A DNA stretch of 64,000 nucleotides from Temnothorax longispinosus (taxonomy: Eukaryota; Arthropoda; Insecta; Hymenoptera; Formicidae), in contig NC_092368.1 in assembly GCF_030848805.1 (NCBI RefSeq), positions 1,770,441 through 1,834,440 on the forward strand, read 5' to 3'. The notes beneath the pieces were generated by a model. The model saw only the letters and a list, made by a program, of their open reading frames with translations, did no database searches and was not told where the DNA came from. This document shows, piece after piece, positions 24,553-35,013 of the stretch; position 1 is the stretch's first letter, and each line of letters opens with the position of its first letter. The translations under genes were made by a program, and so were the position numbers.

Positions 24553-24767
24553 GTACAACAATTTATATATATATATATATATATATATAAATTGTTGTCG
24601 TATATGTGATAATATATATATTATCACATATACATAATATTTATATTTATAATACTTATATGTTATACGTAATACTTTTCTTTTCTTTATTTTATTTATA
24701 AGATATGAAGTAGATAATAGTCTAGAACTACTGTACACATATACGTATTTTTTGTAGGTACATACTT
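22492..24767. other. GC/CpG-rich block of unknown role, then TA-rich palindromes
   Basis: From about 22580 to 24080 the DNA is unusually CpG-rich for the window and is open in overlapping frames on both strands (for example 22630-23139 on minus). The proteins are Arg/Ser/Pro-rich and resemble nothing, so I read this as a CpG promoter or untranslated first exon, not coding sequence. A candidate donor GATCGGTGAGATTG is at about 23342. At 24212-24231 is a solo family-B MITE end. From about 24330 to 24660 there is a nested TA-rich palindrome. Confidence 0.45.
24330..24660. repeat. TA microsatellite embedded in palindromic repeats
   Basis: Long (TA)n runs at about 24490-24548 and 24563-24589 are flanked by mirrored blocks: TATATGTGATAATATATATA and its inverse occur several times, as do ACAACAATTTATATATA and AAATTGTTGT. 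The whole tract can fold into nested cruciforms. It directly adjoins the left end of the foldback element. Confidence 0.8.
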
Positions 24768-25581
24768 GTGTGTGTGAAGCTAGCGTCTCATTTTGCGGAA
24801 ACTCACAAATTATTGAGAGTTCTGACTTCCTTTTCAATAGTTCTAGAGTTCCTGCTAGTTTAAACAAATAGTTCTGGCTTTTAAAGCCAAAAAACGCGTC
24901 AGTACAAACTGAGACGCTATAGGTTCACGCAGCGTCTCACTTTGTCCTACACAAGTTCCACTACTGTATCTCATCAGATTTTGCGAGATCTATAGTTCTA
25001 TAACAGTTCTATAAAGAGTTCTGCCATATAAAAGCAAAAAAATTAATTATAAAGTACTAAAAAAAATTACAATGTAACGAGTATACCGAGTTGAGACGCC
25101 AGTTGAAATCTCGGAGTTCCGATTTATGTAAAATATTTTTCGAGTAGTTCTGAGCATATTGAAGCATTTCTTAAAGAGTTCCGAGCGTTAGAATATTTGT
25201 GTTATATTTTAAAAAATTAATATTAACCGAAAAGTAATCATGACGGAAAACGATGAAACGCTAAGCGAAATCTCGGAGTTCCGGTTTATATAAAACATTT
25301 TTCGAGTAGTTCTGAACATATAGAAGCATTTTCCAAAGAGTTCCGGGCATTGGCATTGTTGTATAATTTGTAAATAAATTAATAACACTCGAAAGTCAGG
25401 AATTTATCGAAAATAGGTGAGACGCTGGCCGTATTTCGACAGTTCTGCGAGTTTTATTATAATTTTCGTACAGTTCTGAACGTGTTCTAACGTTTTCTAA
25501 AGAGTTCTGGCGATAAACATTATTTAATCATTTTTTTAATAATTTTTATCGCCCGAGAAAGACGCATTTACGGGTATATGA

Positions 25582-27226
25582 GTGAGACGCTGTAGGAAAT
25601 CTCGGAGTTCTGGCTTATATAAAATATTTTTCGTATAGTTCTGAACATATAAAAGCAATTTCTAAAGAGTTCCGGGCGTTGGCAATGTTCTAAAATTTTT
25701 AAATAAATTAATAACGCTTGAAAGTCAGGAATTCATCGAAAATAGGTGAGACGCTGGCCGTATTTCGACAGTTCTGCGAGTTTTATTATAATTTTCGTAC
25801 AGTTCTGAACGTGTTCTAACGTTTTCTAAAGAGTTCTGGCGATAAACATTATTTAATTATTTTTTAAATAATTTTTATCGCCCGAGAAAGACGCATTTAC
25901 GGGTATATGAGTGAGACGCTGTAGGAAATCTCGGAGTTCTGGCTTATATAAAATATTTTTCGTGTAGTTCTGAACATATAAAAGCAATTTCTAAAGAGTT
26001 CCGGGCGTTGGCAATGTTGTAAAATTTTTAAATAAATTAATAACGCTCGAAAGTCAGGAATTCATCGAAAATAGGTGAGACACTGGCCGTATTTCGACAG
26101 TTCTGCGAATTTTATTATAATTTTCGTACAGTTCTGAACGTGTTCTAACGTTTTCTAAAGAGTTCTGGCGATAAACATTATTTAATTATTTTTTAAATAA
26201 TTTTTATCGCCCGAGAAAGACGCATTTACGGGTATATGAGTGAGACGCTGTAGGAAATCTCGGAGTTCTGGCTTATATAAAATATTTTTCGAATAGTTCT
26301 GAACATATAAAAGCAATTTCTAAAGAGTTCCGGGCGTTGGCAATGTTGTAAAATTTTTAAATAAATTAATAACGCTCGAAAGTCAGGAATTCATCGAAAA
26401 TAGGTGAGACGCTGGCCGTATTTCGACAGTTCTGCGAATTTTATTATAATTTTCGTACAGTTCTGAACGTGTTCTAACGTTTTCTAAAGAGTCCTGGCGA
26501 TAAACATTATTTAATCATTTTTTAAATAATTTTTATCGCCCGAGAAAGACGCATTTACGGGTATATGAGTGAGACGCTGTAGGAAATCTCGGAGTTCTGG
26601 CTTATATAAAATATTTTTCGTATAGTTCTGAACATATAAAAGCAATTTCTAAAGAGTTCCGGGCGTTGGCAAGATTGTAAAATTTTTAAATAAATTAATA
26701 ACGCTCGAAAGTCAGGAATTTATCGAAAATAGGTGAGACGCTGGCCGTATTTCGACAGTTCTGCGAGTTTTATTATAATTTTCGTACAGTTCTGAACGTG
26801 TTCTAACGTTTTCTAAAGAGTTCTGGCGATAAACATTATTTAATCATTTTTTAAATAATTTTTATCGCCCGAGAAAGACGCATTTACGGGTATATGGGTG
26901 AGCCGCTGTAGGAAATCTCGGAGTTCTGGCTTATATAAAATATTTTTCGTATAGTTCTGAACATATAAAAGCAATTTCTAAAGAGTTTCGGGCGTTGGCA
27001 ATGTTGTAAAATTTTTAAATAAATTAATAACGCTTGAAAGTCAGGAATTCATCGAAAATAGGTGAGACGCTGGCCGTATTTCGACAGTTCTGCGAATTTT
27101 ATTATAATTTTCGTACAGTTCTAAACGTGTTCTAACGTTTTCTAAAGAGTTCTGGCGATAAACATTATTTAATCATTTTTTAAATAATTTTTATCGCCCG
27201 AGAAAGACGCATTTACGTGTATATGG
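25582..27226 (+). repeat. Left-arm tandem array: five 329-bp dimeric units
   Basis: Each 329-bp unit consists of two related halves of 164 and 165 bases, beginning GAGACGCTGTAGGAAATCTC and GAGACGCTGGCCGTATTTCG. Both halves carry three AGTTC-type motifs 31 bases apart. Sequence identity between units is very high, with scattered single-base changes (for example GAGCCGCTG at 26900). Confidence 0.92.
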
Positions 27227-27300
27227 GTGAGACTATACAAAAATAGAACTATACAAAAAATATTTTATATAAGCCAGAACTCCGAGATTTCCTACAGCGT

Positions 27301-29278
27301 CTCACTCATATACCCGTAAATGCGTCTTTCTCGGGCGATAAAAATTATTTAAAAAAGATTAAATAATGTTTATCGCCAGAACTCTTTAGAAAACGTTAGA
27401 ACACGTTCAGAACTGTACGAAAATTATAATAAAACTCGCAGAACTGTCGAAATACGGCCAGCGTCTCACTTATTTTCGATAAATTCCTGACTTTCGAGCG
27501 TTATTAACTTATTTAAAAATTTTACAACATTGCCAACGCCCGGAACTCTTCAGAAATTGCTTTTAGATGTTCAGAACTATTCGAAAAATATTTTATATAA
27601 ACCAGAACTCCGAGATTTCCTACAGCGTCTCACCCATATACACGTAAATGCGTCTTTCTCGGGCGATAAAAATTATTTAAAAAATGATTAAATAATGTTT
27701 ATCGCCAGAACTCTTTAGAAAACGTTAGAACACGTTTAGAACTGTACGAAAATTATAATAAAATTCGCAGAACTGTCGAAATACGGCCAGCGTCTCACCT
27801 ATTTTCGATGAATTCCTGACTTTCGAGCGTTATTAATTTATTTAAAAATTTTACAACATTGCCAACGCCCGGAACTCTTTAGAAATTGCTTTTATATGTT
27901 CAGAACTATACGAAAAATATTTTATATAAGCCAGAACTCCGAGATTTCCTACAGCGTCTCACTCATATACCCGTAAATGCGTCTTTCTCGGGCGATAAAA
28001 ATTATTTAAAAAATGATTAAATAATGTTTATCGCCAGAACTCTTTAGAAAACGTTAGAACGCGTTCAGAACTGTACGAAAATTATAATAAAACTCGCAGA
28101 ACTGTCGAAATACGGCCAGCGTCTCACCTATTTTCGATAAATTCCTGACTTTCGAGTGTTATTAATTTATTTACAAATTATACAACAATGCCAACGCCCG
28201 GAACTCTTTAGAAATTGCTTTTATATGTTCAGAATTATTCGAAAAATATTTTATATAAGCCAGAACTCCGAGATTTCCTACAGCGTCTCACTCATATACA
28301 CGTAAATGCGTCTTTCTCGAGCGATAAAAATTATTTAAAAAATGATTAAATAATGTTTATCGCCAGAACTCTTTAGAAAACGTTAGAACACGTTCAGAAC
28401 TGTACGAAAATTATAATAAAACTCGCAGAACTGTCGAAATACGGCCAGCGTCTCACCTATTTTCGATAAATTCCTGACTTTCGAGCGTTATTAATTTATT
28501 TAAAAATTTTACAACATTGCCAACGCCCGGAACTCTTTAGAAATTGCTTTTATATGTTCAGAACTATACGAAAAATATTTTATATAAACCAGAACTCCGA
28601 GATTTCCTACAGCGTCTCACCCATATACCCGTAAATGCGTCTTTCTCGGGCAATAAAAATTATTTAAAAAATGATTAAATAATGTTTATCGCCAGAACTC
28701 TTTAGAAAACGTTAGAACACGTTCAGAACTGTACGAAAATTATAATAAAACTCGCAGAACTGTCGAAATACGGCCAGCGTCTCACTTATTTTCGATAAAT
28801 TTCTGACTTTCGAGCGTTATTAATTTATTTAAAAATTTTACAACATTGCCAACGCCCGGAACTCTTCAGAAATTGCTTTTAGATGTTCAGAACTATTCGA
28901 AAAATATTTTATATAAGCCAGAACTCCGAGATTTCCTACAGCGTCTCACCCATATACACGTAAATGCGTCTTTCCCGAGCGATAAAAATAATTTAAAAAA
29001 TGATTAAATAATGTTTATCGCCAGAACTCTTTAGAAAACGTTAGAACACGTTCAGAACTGTACGAAAATTATAATAAAATTCGCAGAACTGTCGAAATAC
29101 GGCCAGCGTCTCACCTATTTTCGATGAATTCCTGACTTTCGAGCGTTATTAATTTATTTAAAAATTTTACAACATTGCCAACGCCCGGAACTCTTTAGAA
29201 ATTGCTTTTATATGTTCAGAACTATACGAAAAATATTTTATATAAGCCAGAACTCCGAGATTTCCTACAGCGTCTCAC
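27301..29278 (-). repeat. Right-arm tandem array: about six 329-bp dimeric units, inverted
   Basis: This is the same unit as the left arm in opposite orientation. Successive anchors are 328-329 bases apart, giving six full intervals against five on the left, so the two arms have different copy numbers. The arms meet at about 27231-27262 in a short AT-rich junction with a duplicated TATACAAAAA. Confidence 0.92.
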
Positions 29279-30099
29279 TCATATACCCGTAAATGCGTCT
29301 TTCTCGGGCGATAAAAATTATTAAAAAAATGATTAAATAATGTTTATCGCCAGAACTCTTTAGAAAACGTTAGAACACGTTCAGAACTGTACGAAAATTA
29401 TAATAAAACTCGCAGAACTGTCGAAATACGGCCAGCGTCTCACCTATTTTCGATAAATTCCTGACTTTCGAGTGTTATTAATTTATTTACAAATTTTACA
29501 ACAATGCCAATGCCCGGAACTCTTTGGAAAATGCTTCTATATGTTCAGAACTACTCGAAAAATATTTTATATAAACCGGAACTCCGAGATTTCGCTTAGC
29601 GTTTCATCGTTTTCCGTCATAATTACTTTTCGGTTAATATTAATTTTTAAAATATAACACAAATATTCTAACGCTCGGAACTCTTTAAGAAATGCTTCAA
29701 TATGCTCAGAACTACTCGAAAAATATTTTACATAAATCGGAACTTCGAGATTTCAACTGGCGTCTCAACTCGGTATACTCGTTACATTGTAATTTTTTTT
29801 AGTACTTTATAATTAATTTTTTTGCTTTTATATGGCAGAACTCTTTATAGAACTGTTATAGAACTATAGATCTCGCAAAATCTGATGAGATACAGTAGTG
29901 GAACTTGTGTAGGACAAAGTGAGACGCTGCGTGAACCTAGCGTCTCAGTTTGTACTGACGCGTTTTTTGGCTTTAAAAGCCAGAACTATTTGTTTAAACT
30001 AGCAGGAACTCTAGAACTATTGAAAAGGAAGTCAGAACTCTCAATAATTTGTGAGTTTCCGCAAAATGAGACGCTAGCTTCACACACACACACATACTT

Positions 30100-30561
30100 T
30101 ATTCTATTTTCTAAATCCTGATCTGGTTAAACAATTTTGCTTATGTCTTTGAATCATTCTTATTTATAATATCCTTTTTACAATTATTAACATTATGTCT
30201 CATATACGTCAAAAGCGCCTTGCATTAAGTTTGTGTCGCAGTCTCTAAAACTTCTTTCGTGTGAAAGCCTATACTTATACGTAAAAAATTTTTTGCTTTA
30301 CCCTTATATGAAAATCGAGCACCTGGTATCGCTGATACTTTATATTCCCGTTGACACCATTTGATGAATTTGGTAGCATTTATATCTTTAAAAAAAGATA
30401 ATTTACAAAAAATTAAGTAAATTTTACAAGTATATAAAAATATAATTAAAAAAGAATACATTATATGAATAATATCTATGAATAATATTAAAATTGTAAT
30501 ATATAATTACTTCAAAATTTTATATTCGAATTTACTCACAATCAGTTATACTGTATTACAG
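30100..30561. pseudogene. Aminotransferase remnant, C-terminal exon with a nonsense change
   Basis: On the minus strand an acceptor at 30386 opens an exon reading ATKFIKWCQREYKVSAIPGA, then RFSYKGKAKNFLRISIGF and HTKEVLETATQT, then TAA at 30227-30225, after which the same frame continues CKALLTYMRHNVNNC. The family has Leu-Cys at that point (an LC motif), so TTA has probably become TAA. The sequence belongs to the C-terminal small domain of the kynurenine/2-aminoadipate-type PLP aminotransferases. The rest of the gene is in pieces at 30945-31058 and 33990-34267. Confidence 0.7.
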
Positions 30562-30698
30562 GAATTGTATGGGAAAAAGATTCGTTATACCTGACGGAAG
30601 ATGGATCCAGACGAAATAACTACCTAATCATTGATATAAACAACAACGGTTTGGCAGAAATTGATCCAGTGTCTTACAAAGGGTATCTAATTGTTCCT
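30562..30698 (+). CDS. Orphan exon-like segment with clean splice sites
   Basis: A TATTACAG acceptor and a CCT/GTAAGTTG donor bound 137 bases that read, in one open frame, IVWEKDSLYLTEDGSRRN followed by NYLIIDINNNGLAEIDPVSY and KGYLIVP. The composition looks like a real folded protein rather than chance AT-rich sequence. No partner exons were found on either side, and I do not recognise the family. It lies on the opposite strand to the aminotransferase remnants, in the place where their missing exon would be. It could be one exon of a larger gene starting at the GC-rich block (22580-24080), or a captured fragment. Confidence 0.35.
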
Positions 30699-30944
30699 GT
30701 AAGTTGACTTTTATTTATTTTATTTTTATCTACTTTTTATATAATGGTTTAAAAATATATAAGAACAATTTTCGTATTAAAATAAATTATCAAAATTATG
30801 AGAGCATACATAATCTATTTTTATAATTAAATACCTATTAAAGATTTGCTGTACGATAATCACCGTTAAATAATGATACACTTATATAATGATACACTTT
30901 TTGAAGCATAAAGATATTTATAGTACAGAGATGATGTAACGTAC

Positions 30945-31058
30945 CTTGTAGATCTTTATAATCTTATCCAGATACTCATTTTCAAGATTTTCATGAAGCA
31001 AACTTGCAATTACTCCTGAAACATAATGATTAACTCTACCACCACTGCACATTATGCC
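30945..31058 (-). pseudogene. Aminotransferase remnant, middle exon
   Basis: The acceptor TTTTAAG and donor AAG/GTACGT bound a 114-base open exon: GIMCSGGRVNHYVSGVIASL followed by LHENLENEYLDKIIKIYK. This matches the segment just after the PLP-lysine region of the insect aminoadipate/kynurenine aminotransferase family (SGG.VNHY). The exon carrying the catalytic lysine should precede it, but the 2.87 kb palindrome lies there instead. Confidence 0.75.
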
Positions 31059-31088
31059 CTTAAAAAAAAAGTTGAAAGACATGCATTA

Positions 31089-33955
31089 TAGCCCAGTCAA
31101 ATTAGATTATTTTTGGGCGTTTGAATGAAAAAATTGTCGGCAAGCTGGAAATCGGTATACAGGTTTATTTTAGTGTTCTTTTAAACATACTAAAAGTCCC
31201 CATACATAGAGCGTGAGCCGGCTGCGCCATCTTGAAAAAAAGAGTACAAAAATGGGTTTTTTGCAAATAACTCGGAAATTATAAGTTTTACGGGAAAGAA
31301 CATTCAGAGCGAAAATGTAGCTGATAAAATTCCTCGCAATTTGGTTTTTTGTAGAACTTCGTACGACCATTAGTTCCCAAGATAGATTTTTTTGAAGCAT
31401 CGGGCAAATGAGGAAAGAGCTGTTTCTTCGAGTGTTTTTTCAAAATATCTCAGTTCTGGCTGTCCGAAAATAAAAAATGCATACAATGAAAGTGAAAGAT
31501 AATTAAATTACCTACAAAATGCATTATTTATGTTATACCGCGCAACTAATATTTCTAGAAATATTACGGTTTAAATGAAATTTTGACTTTTGGAAATTGT
31601 GAGAATAAATATTTCCTCGCAATATAAGTCGGAAATGGGTAGTCCTACGTAAAAAATTGTTAAAATCAAGTAGAAAGGTTATTAAATTTTCATTATTTTG
31701 GTTTTTGACCGATTTGCATACGACTAATAGTATTTTTGATATCCGTAAAAGAAACGGTTTTTAGGTACACTTCTCAAAATGGCAGACTTTTGAGTTATCT
31801 TTTTTAAAAAAATACACATGTTTCTTGAAGTTTATTAAATTATCTTTAAAATGATTTTTTATTTGACTTTCTGTGATGAATACTTCCAGAGATATAGCCT
31901 TTTAAATATTTGTTTATGTTAAAAATTTCTTAATAATTTACAGTTTTTTTACAAAACATGACATAAAATTACTTTAGAAAAAATAATATCGACATTTGTT
32001 CAAAAGTTTATATGCATATGTATGTGATCCTGCAGTAAAACCGGTTTTGAAATGAAAGGTTTTAAAAAATTGTTATTTCAATTATGCCTTTCTTAAGAGT
32101 TTTCGTAAAAAAATGGAGTTTGCCACACTTTTTTGTAATTTTCTCAGTTTCTATGAGAGATACGTACAAAATGTTTTAGACCAAATTTGAAGCTTATAAA
32201 ATTTCCTGAAAAACAGTATATTCGGCATTAATATGTGACCAACAATTATACCAACAACAGATGCTAGAATAATGTTACTCTTTTTTCCTCAGTTTACCGT
32301 AATTTTTAATGATTTAAATATTGTCGAAAAAATTTATTTGGAAATTTTTGCGGTTGGCGTAAGTTTCAAATCTCATTATACATTATGTAAGCTTCCTGTT
32401 GGTCTTTGGGTTAAATTTTTAAGACGGGTAGTATTCGAGATATAGAGCGTCAAAAGTAGCCGCAACAAATTTCTGTTTTATATACAGAGGCGAGCACACA
32501 GTGCAAGTAAGGGATGCATATTTATTGTTGAAATACTGATAATTAAACCAATAAAAACATAAAAAACTGCATATAAAACAAAAATTTGTTGCGGCCACTT
32601 TTGACGCCCTATATCTCGAATACTACCTGTCTTAAAAATTTAACCCAAAGACCAACGGGAAGCTTACATCATGTATAATGAGATTTGAAACTTACGCTGA
32701 CCGCAAAAATTTCCAAATAAATTTTTTTGACAATATTTAAATCATTAAAAATTACGGTAAACTGAGGAAAAAAGAGTAACATTATTCTAGCATCTGTTGT
32801 TGGTATAATTGTTGGTCACATATTAATGCTGAATATACTGTTTTTCAGGAAATTTTATAAGCTTCAAATTTGGTCTGAAACATTTTGTACGTATCTCTCA
32901 TAGAAACTGAGAAAATTACAAAAAAGTGTGGCAAATTCCATTTTTTTACAAAAACTCTTAAGAAAGGCATAATTAAAATAACAATTTTTTAAAAACTTTC
33001 ATTTCAAAACCGGTTCCACTGCAGGATCACATACATATGCATATAAACTTTTGAACAAATGTCGATATTATTTTTTCTAAAGTAATTTTATGTCATGTTT
33101 TGTAAAAAAACTGTAAATTATTAAGAAATTTTTAACATAAACAAATATTTAAAAGGCTATATCTCTGGAAGTATTCATCACAGAAAGTCAAATAAAAAAT
33201 CATTTTAAAGATAATTTAATAAACTTCAAGAAACATGTGTATTTTTTTAAAAAAGATAACTCGAAAGTCCGCCATTTTGAGAAGTGTACCTAAAAACCGT
33301 TTCTTTTACGGATATCAAAAATACTATTAGTCGTATGCAAATCGGTCAAAAACCAAAATAATGAAAATTTAATAACCTTTCTACTTGATTTTAACAATGT
33401 TTTACGTAGGACTACCCATTTCCGACTTATATTGCGAGGAAATATTTATTCTCACAATTTCCAAAAGTCAAAATTTCATTTAAACCGTAATATTTCTAGA
33501 AATATTAATCGCGCGGTATAACATAAATAATGCATTTTGTAGGTAATTTAATTATCTTTCACTTTCATTGTATGCATTTTTTACTTTCGGACAGCCAGAA
33601 CTGAGATATTTTGAAAAAACACTCGAAGAAACAGCTCTTTCCTCATTTGCTCAATGCTTCAAAAAATTCTATCTTGGGAACTAATGGTCGTACGAAGTTC
33701 TACAAAAAACCAAATTGCAAGGAATTTTATCAGCTACATTTTTGCTCTGAATGTTTTTTTTCGTGAAACTAATAATTTCCGAGTTATTCGCAAAAAACCC
33801 ATTTTTGTACTCTTTTTTTCAAGATGGCGCAGCCAGCTCATGCTCTATGTATGGGGACTTTTAGTATGTTTAAAAGAACACTAAAATGAACCTGTATACC
33901 AATTTCCAGCTTGCCGGCAATTTTTTCATCCAAAAATCTTAATTTGACTGGGCTA
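31089..33955. mobile_element. Near-perfect 2.87 kb palindromic element
   Basis: Ends TAGCCCAGTCAAATTA and TAATTTGACTGGGCTA are mirrored, and the arms remain alignable inward for about 1.39 kb each to an 80-base loop (about 32488-32568). Arms differ by a few percent, for example GAGCGTGAGCCGGCTGCG against CGCAGCCAGCTCATGCTC. A 76-codon frame is open in both arms (31170-31400 minus; 33654-33884 plus) with about ten differences, but it resembles no transposase. TA at each tip fits a Tc1/mariner-like target duplication. It occupies almost all of the gap between two aminotransferase exons. Confidence 0.88.
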
Positions 33956-33989
33956 AAATATATAAAAATTTATAGTAGGTATCATCTAC

Positions 33990-34267
33990 CTCGTCTACTT
34001 GTAACTATTCGCATTAATGGAAATTGTTTAAAAGCATCAAGAGAAATCATATAAGTAACTTCCTCTACAAAGATAATTCCATTCGGTGAGAGTATGGTAT
34101 TTAATAATGGTTGAAGACCGTGCGATGCTCCGCATGTCAATATTAGATGCTCTCTCATCACCATACCGTTTGCTCAAAAACTTGGCTAACCCATCGCGAC
34201 ATTCCCAAAGACTCGCTGTGATACCATATTGAAAGAGATAATATTTCTTTTTCTTTTCTTCTTCTTC
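33990..34267 (-). pseudogene. Aminotransferase remnant, N-terminal exon with a frameshift
   Basis: After the acceptor CCTTAG the minus strand reads EEKKKKYYLFQYGITASLWE, CRDGLAKFLSKRYGDE, and then must change frame to continue REHLILTCGASHGLQPLLNT and ILSPNGIIFVEEVTYMISLD. Both parts match consecutive segments of the same PLP aminotransferase family (LFQYG, then NLILTCGASHGLQ), so a small deletion has broken the frame near 34160. The donor GAG/GTAGAT at 33990 is intact. Together with the missing exons and the nonsense change downstream, this shows a dead gene unless the assembly is wrong here. Confidence 0.75.
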
Positions 34268-34497
34268 CTAAGGTAACATTTATTTTCATCAATATGGATT
34301 GCAAAGTATCAATAAATACTTTAGGATTTTATTTCTGAAATAGGTCATGAAATATTCCATAAATGTAAGCAACAAATATTAAAATGTTTATTTATCTTCA
34401 TATAATGTTCATTAACTATTTAAGGTGATCCTAAAGCCCTGATCCTAGCCGGTTTTTTTCAGTTTTTTTCTTAGCACTAATCTTTTAATTGGCTTTA

Positions 34498-34690
34498 TAG
34501 AAATGCAAAATTCTTGTCTAGAATTAAAGTACGCATCAAAATCTAGGTCATGGTGGTCGAATTTATATCGAAAACGAAAAAAAATTAATATTTTTTGTTA
34601 TACGTGACGACCACCACATATAAATTCGACCACCATGACCTAGATTTTGATGCGTACTTTAATTCTAGACAAGAATTTTGCATTTCTATT
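34498..34690. mobile_element. Hairpin MITE with 70-bp arms
   Basis: The left arm (about 34499-34568) starts AGAAATGCAAAATTCTTGTC and ends TGGTGGTCGAATTTATAT; the right arm (34619-34688) is its almost exact reverse complement (ATATAAATTCGACCACCATG and onward to CATTTCT). The 50-base loop is A-rich. No coding capacity. Confidence 0.88.
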
Positions 34691-34965
34691 GTAATGTCTT
34701 AGTCAGGATGTAATGAGGGATTAATGAGTGGGTGAACACGCGATTTATAAAACAGTCAGTATATATATATTTCACGTTAAAACTGAGCCCATTGCACGGA
34801 CTCTTACACACGAAGGATACGTTGGGAAGATTACAGAGGCTTGAGCCCTCCAACGCACGTCTTTTCTTGTCGATGGTCTCACACAGACTCGCTTTTCGCT
34901 TCTCTTAACTTGCCTTCGCTTGGTTGAACATGTTCGTGCAAGTTCGCGACCGATGCCCGTTTTAT

Positions 34966-35013
34966 GTCCATATATGGACATATCGTGATTCGCTTTATGA
35001 CCATATATGGTCA
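34966..35013. promoter_or_regulatory. Pair of palindromic CArG-like boxes
   Basis: TGTCCATATATGGACA and TGACCATATATGGTCA lie 33 bases apart. Each contains CCATATATGG, a perfect match to the serum-response-factor consensus CC(A/T)6GG, inside a longer 16-base palindrome. Whether SRF/MADS proteins use them here is unknown; no gene start is recognised next to them. Confidence 0.4.

Larger units (their letters stand above)
24768..30091. mobile_element. Foldback-type element, 5.3 kb, arms made of 329-bp satellite units
   Basis: The left end GTGTGTGTGAAGCTAGCGTC and the right end GACGCTAGCTTCACACACAC are mirror images, and the flanks carry the same octamer ACATACTT (24760-24767 and 30092-30099), consistent with an 8-bp target duplication. 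The left arm runs to about 27235 and the right arm from about 27245. In the left arm the anchor GTGAGACGCTGTAGG (or a close variant) recurs at 25582, 25911, 26240, 26569, 26898 and 27227, exactly 329 bases apart each time. In the right arm the mirrored anchor CTCAC recurs at 27301, 27629, 27958, 28287, 28616, 28945 and 29274. Outer units are diverged and the outermost 400 bases of each arm are unique to the ends. There is no transposase frame, so it is non-autonomous. Confidence 0.9.

Noticed and set aside
24768..30091. CRISPR array
   Set aside because: Repeats are 329 bp units with no short spacers, in an animal genome; it is a foldback/satellite structure.
29472..30121. Frames across the right end of the foldback element
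   Set aside because: They cross the satellite unit and the terminal repeat and have mirror versions at the left end; not genes.
31170..31400. 76-codon frame in each palindrome arm as a gene
   Set aside because: Same frame in both arms simply because the arms are copies; no recognised domain, so kept only as a point to test.
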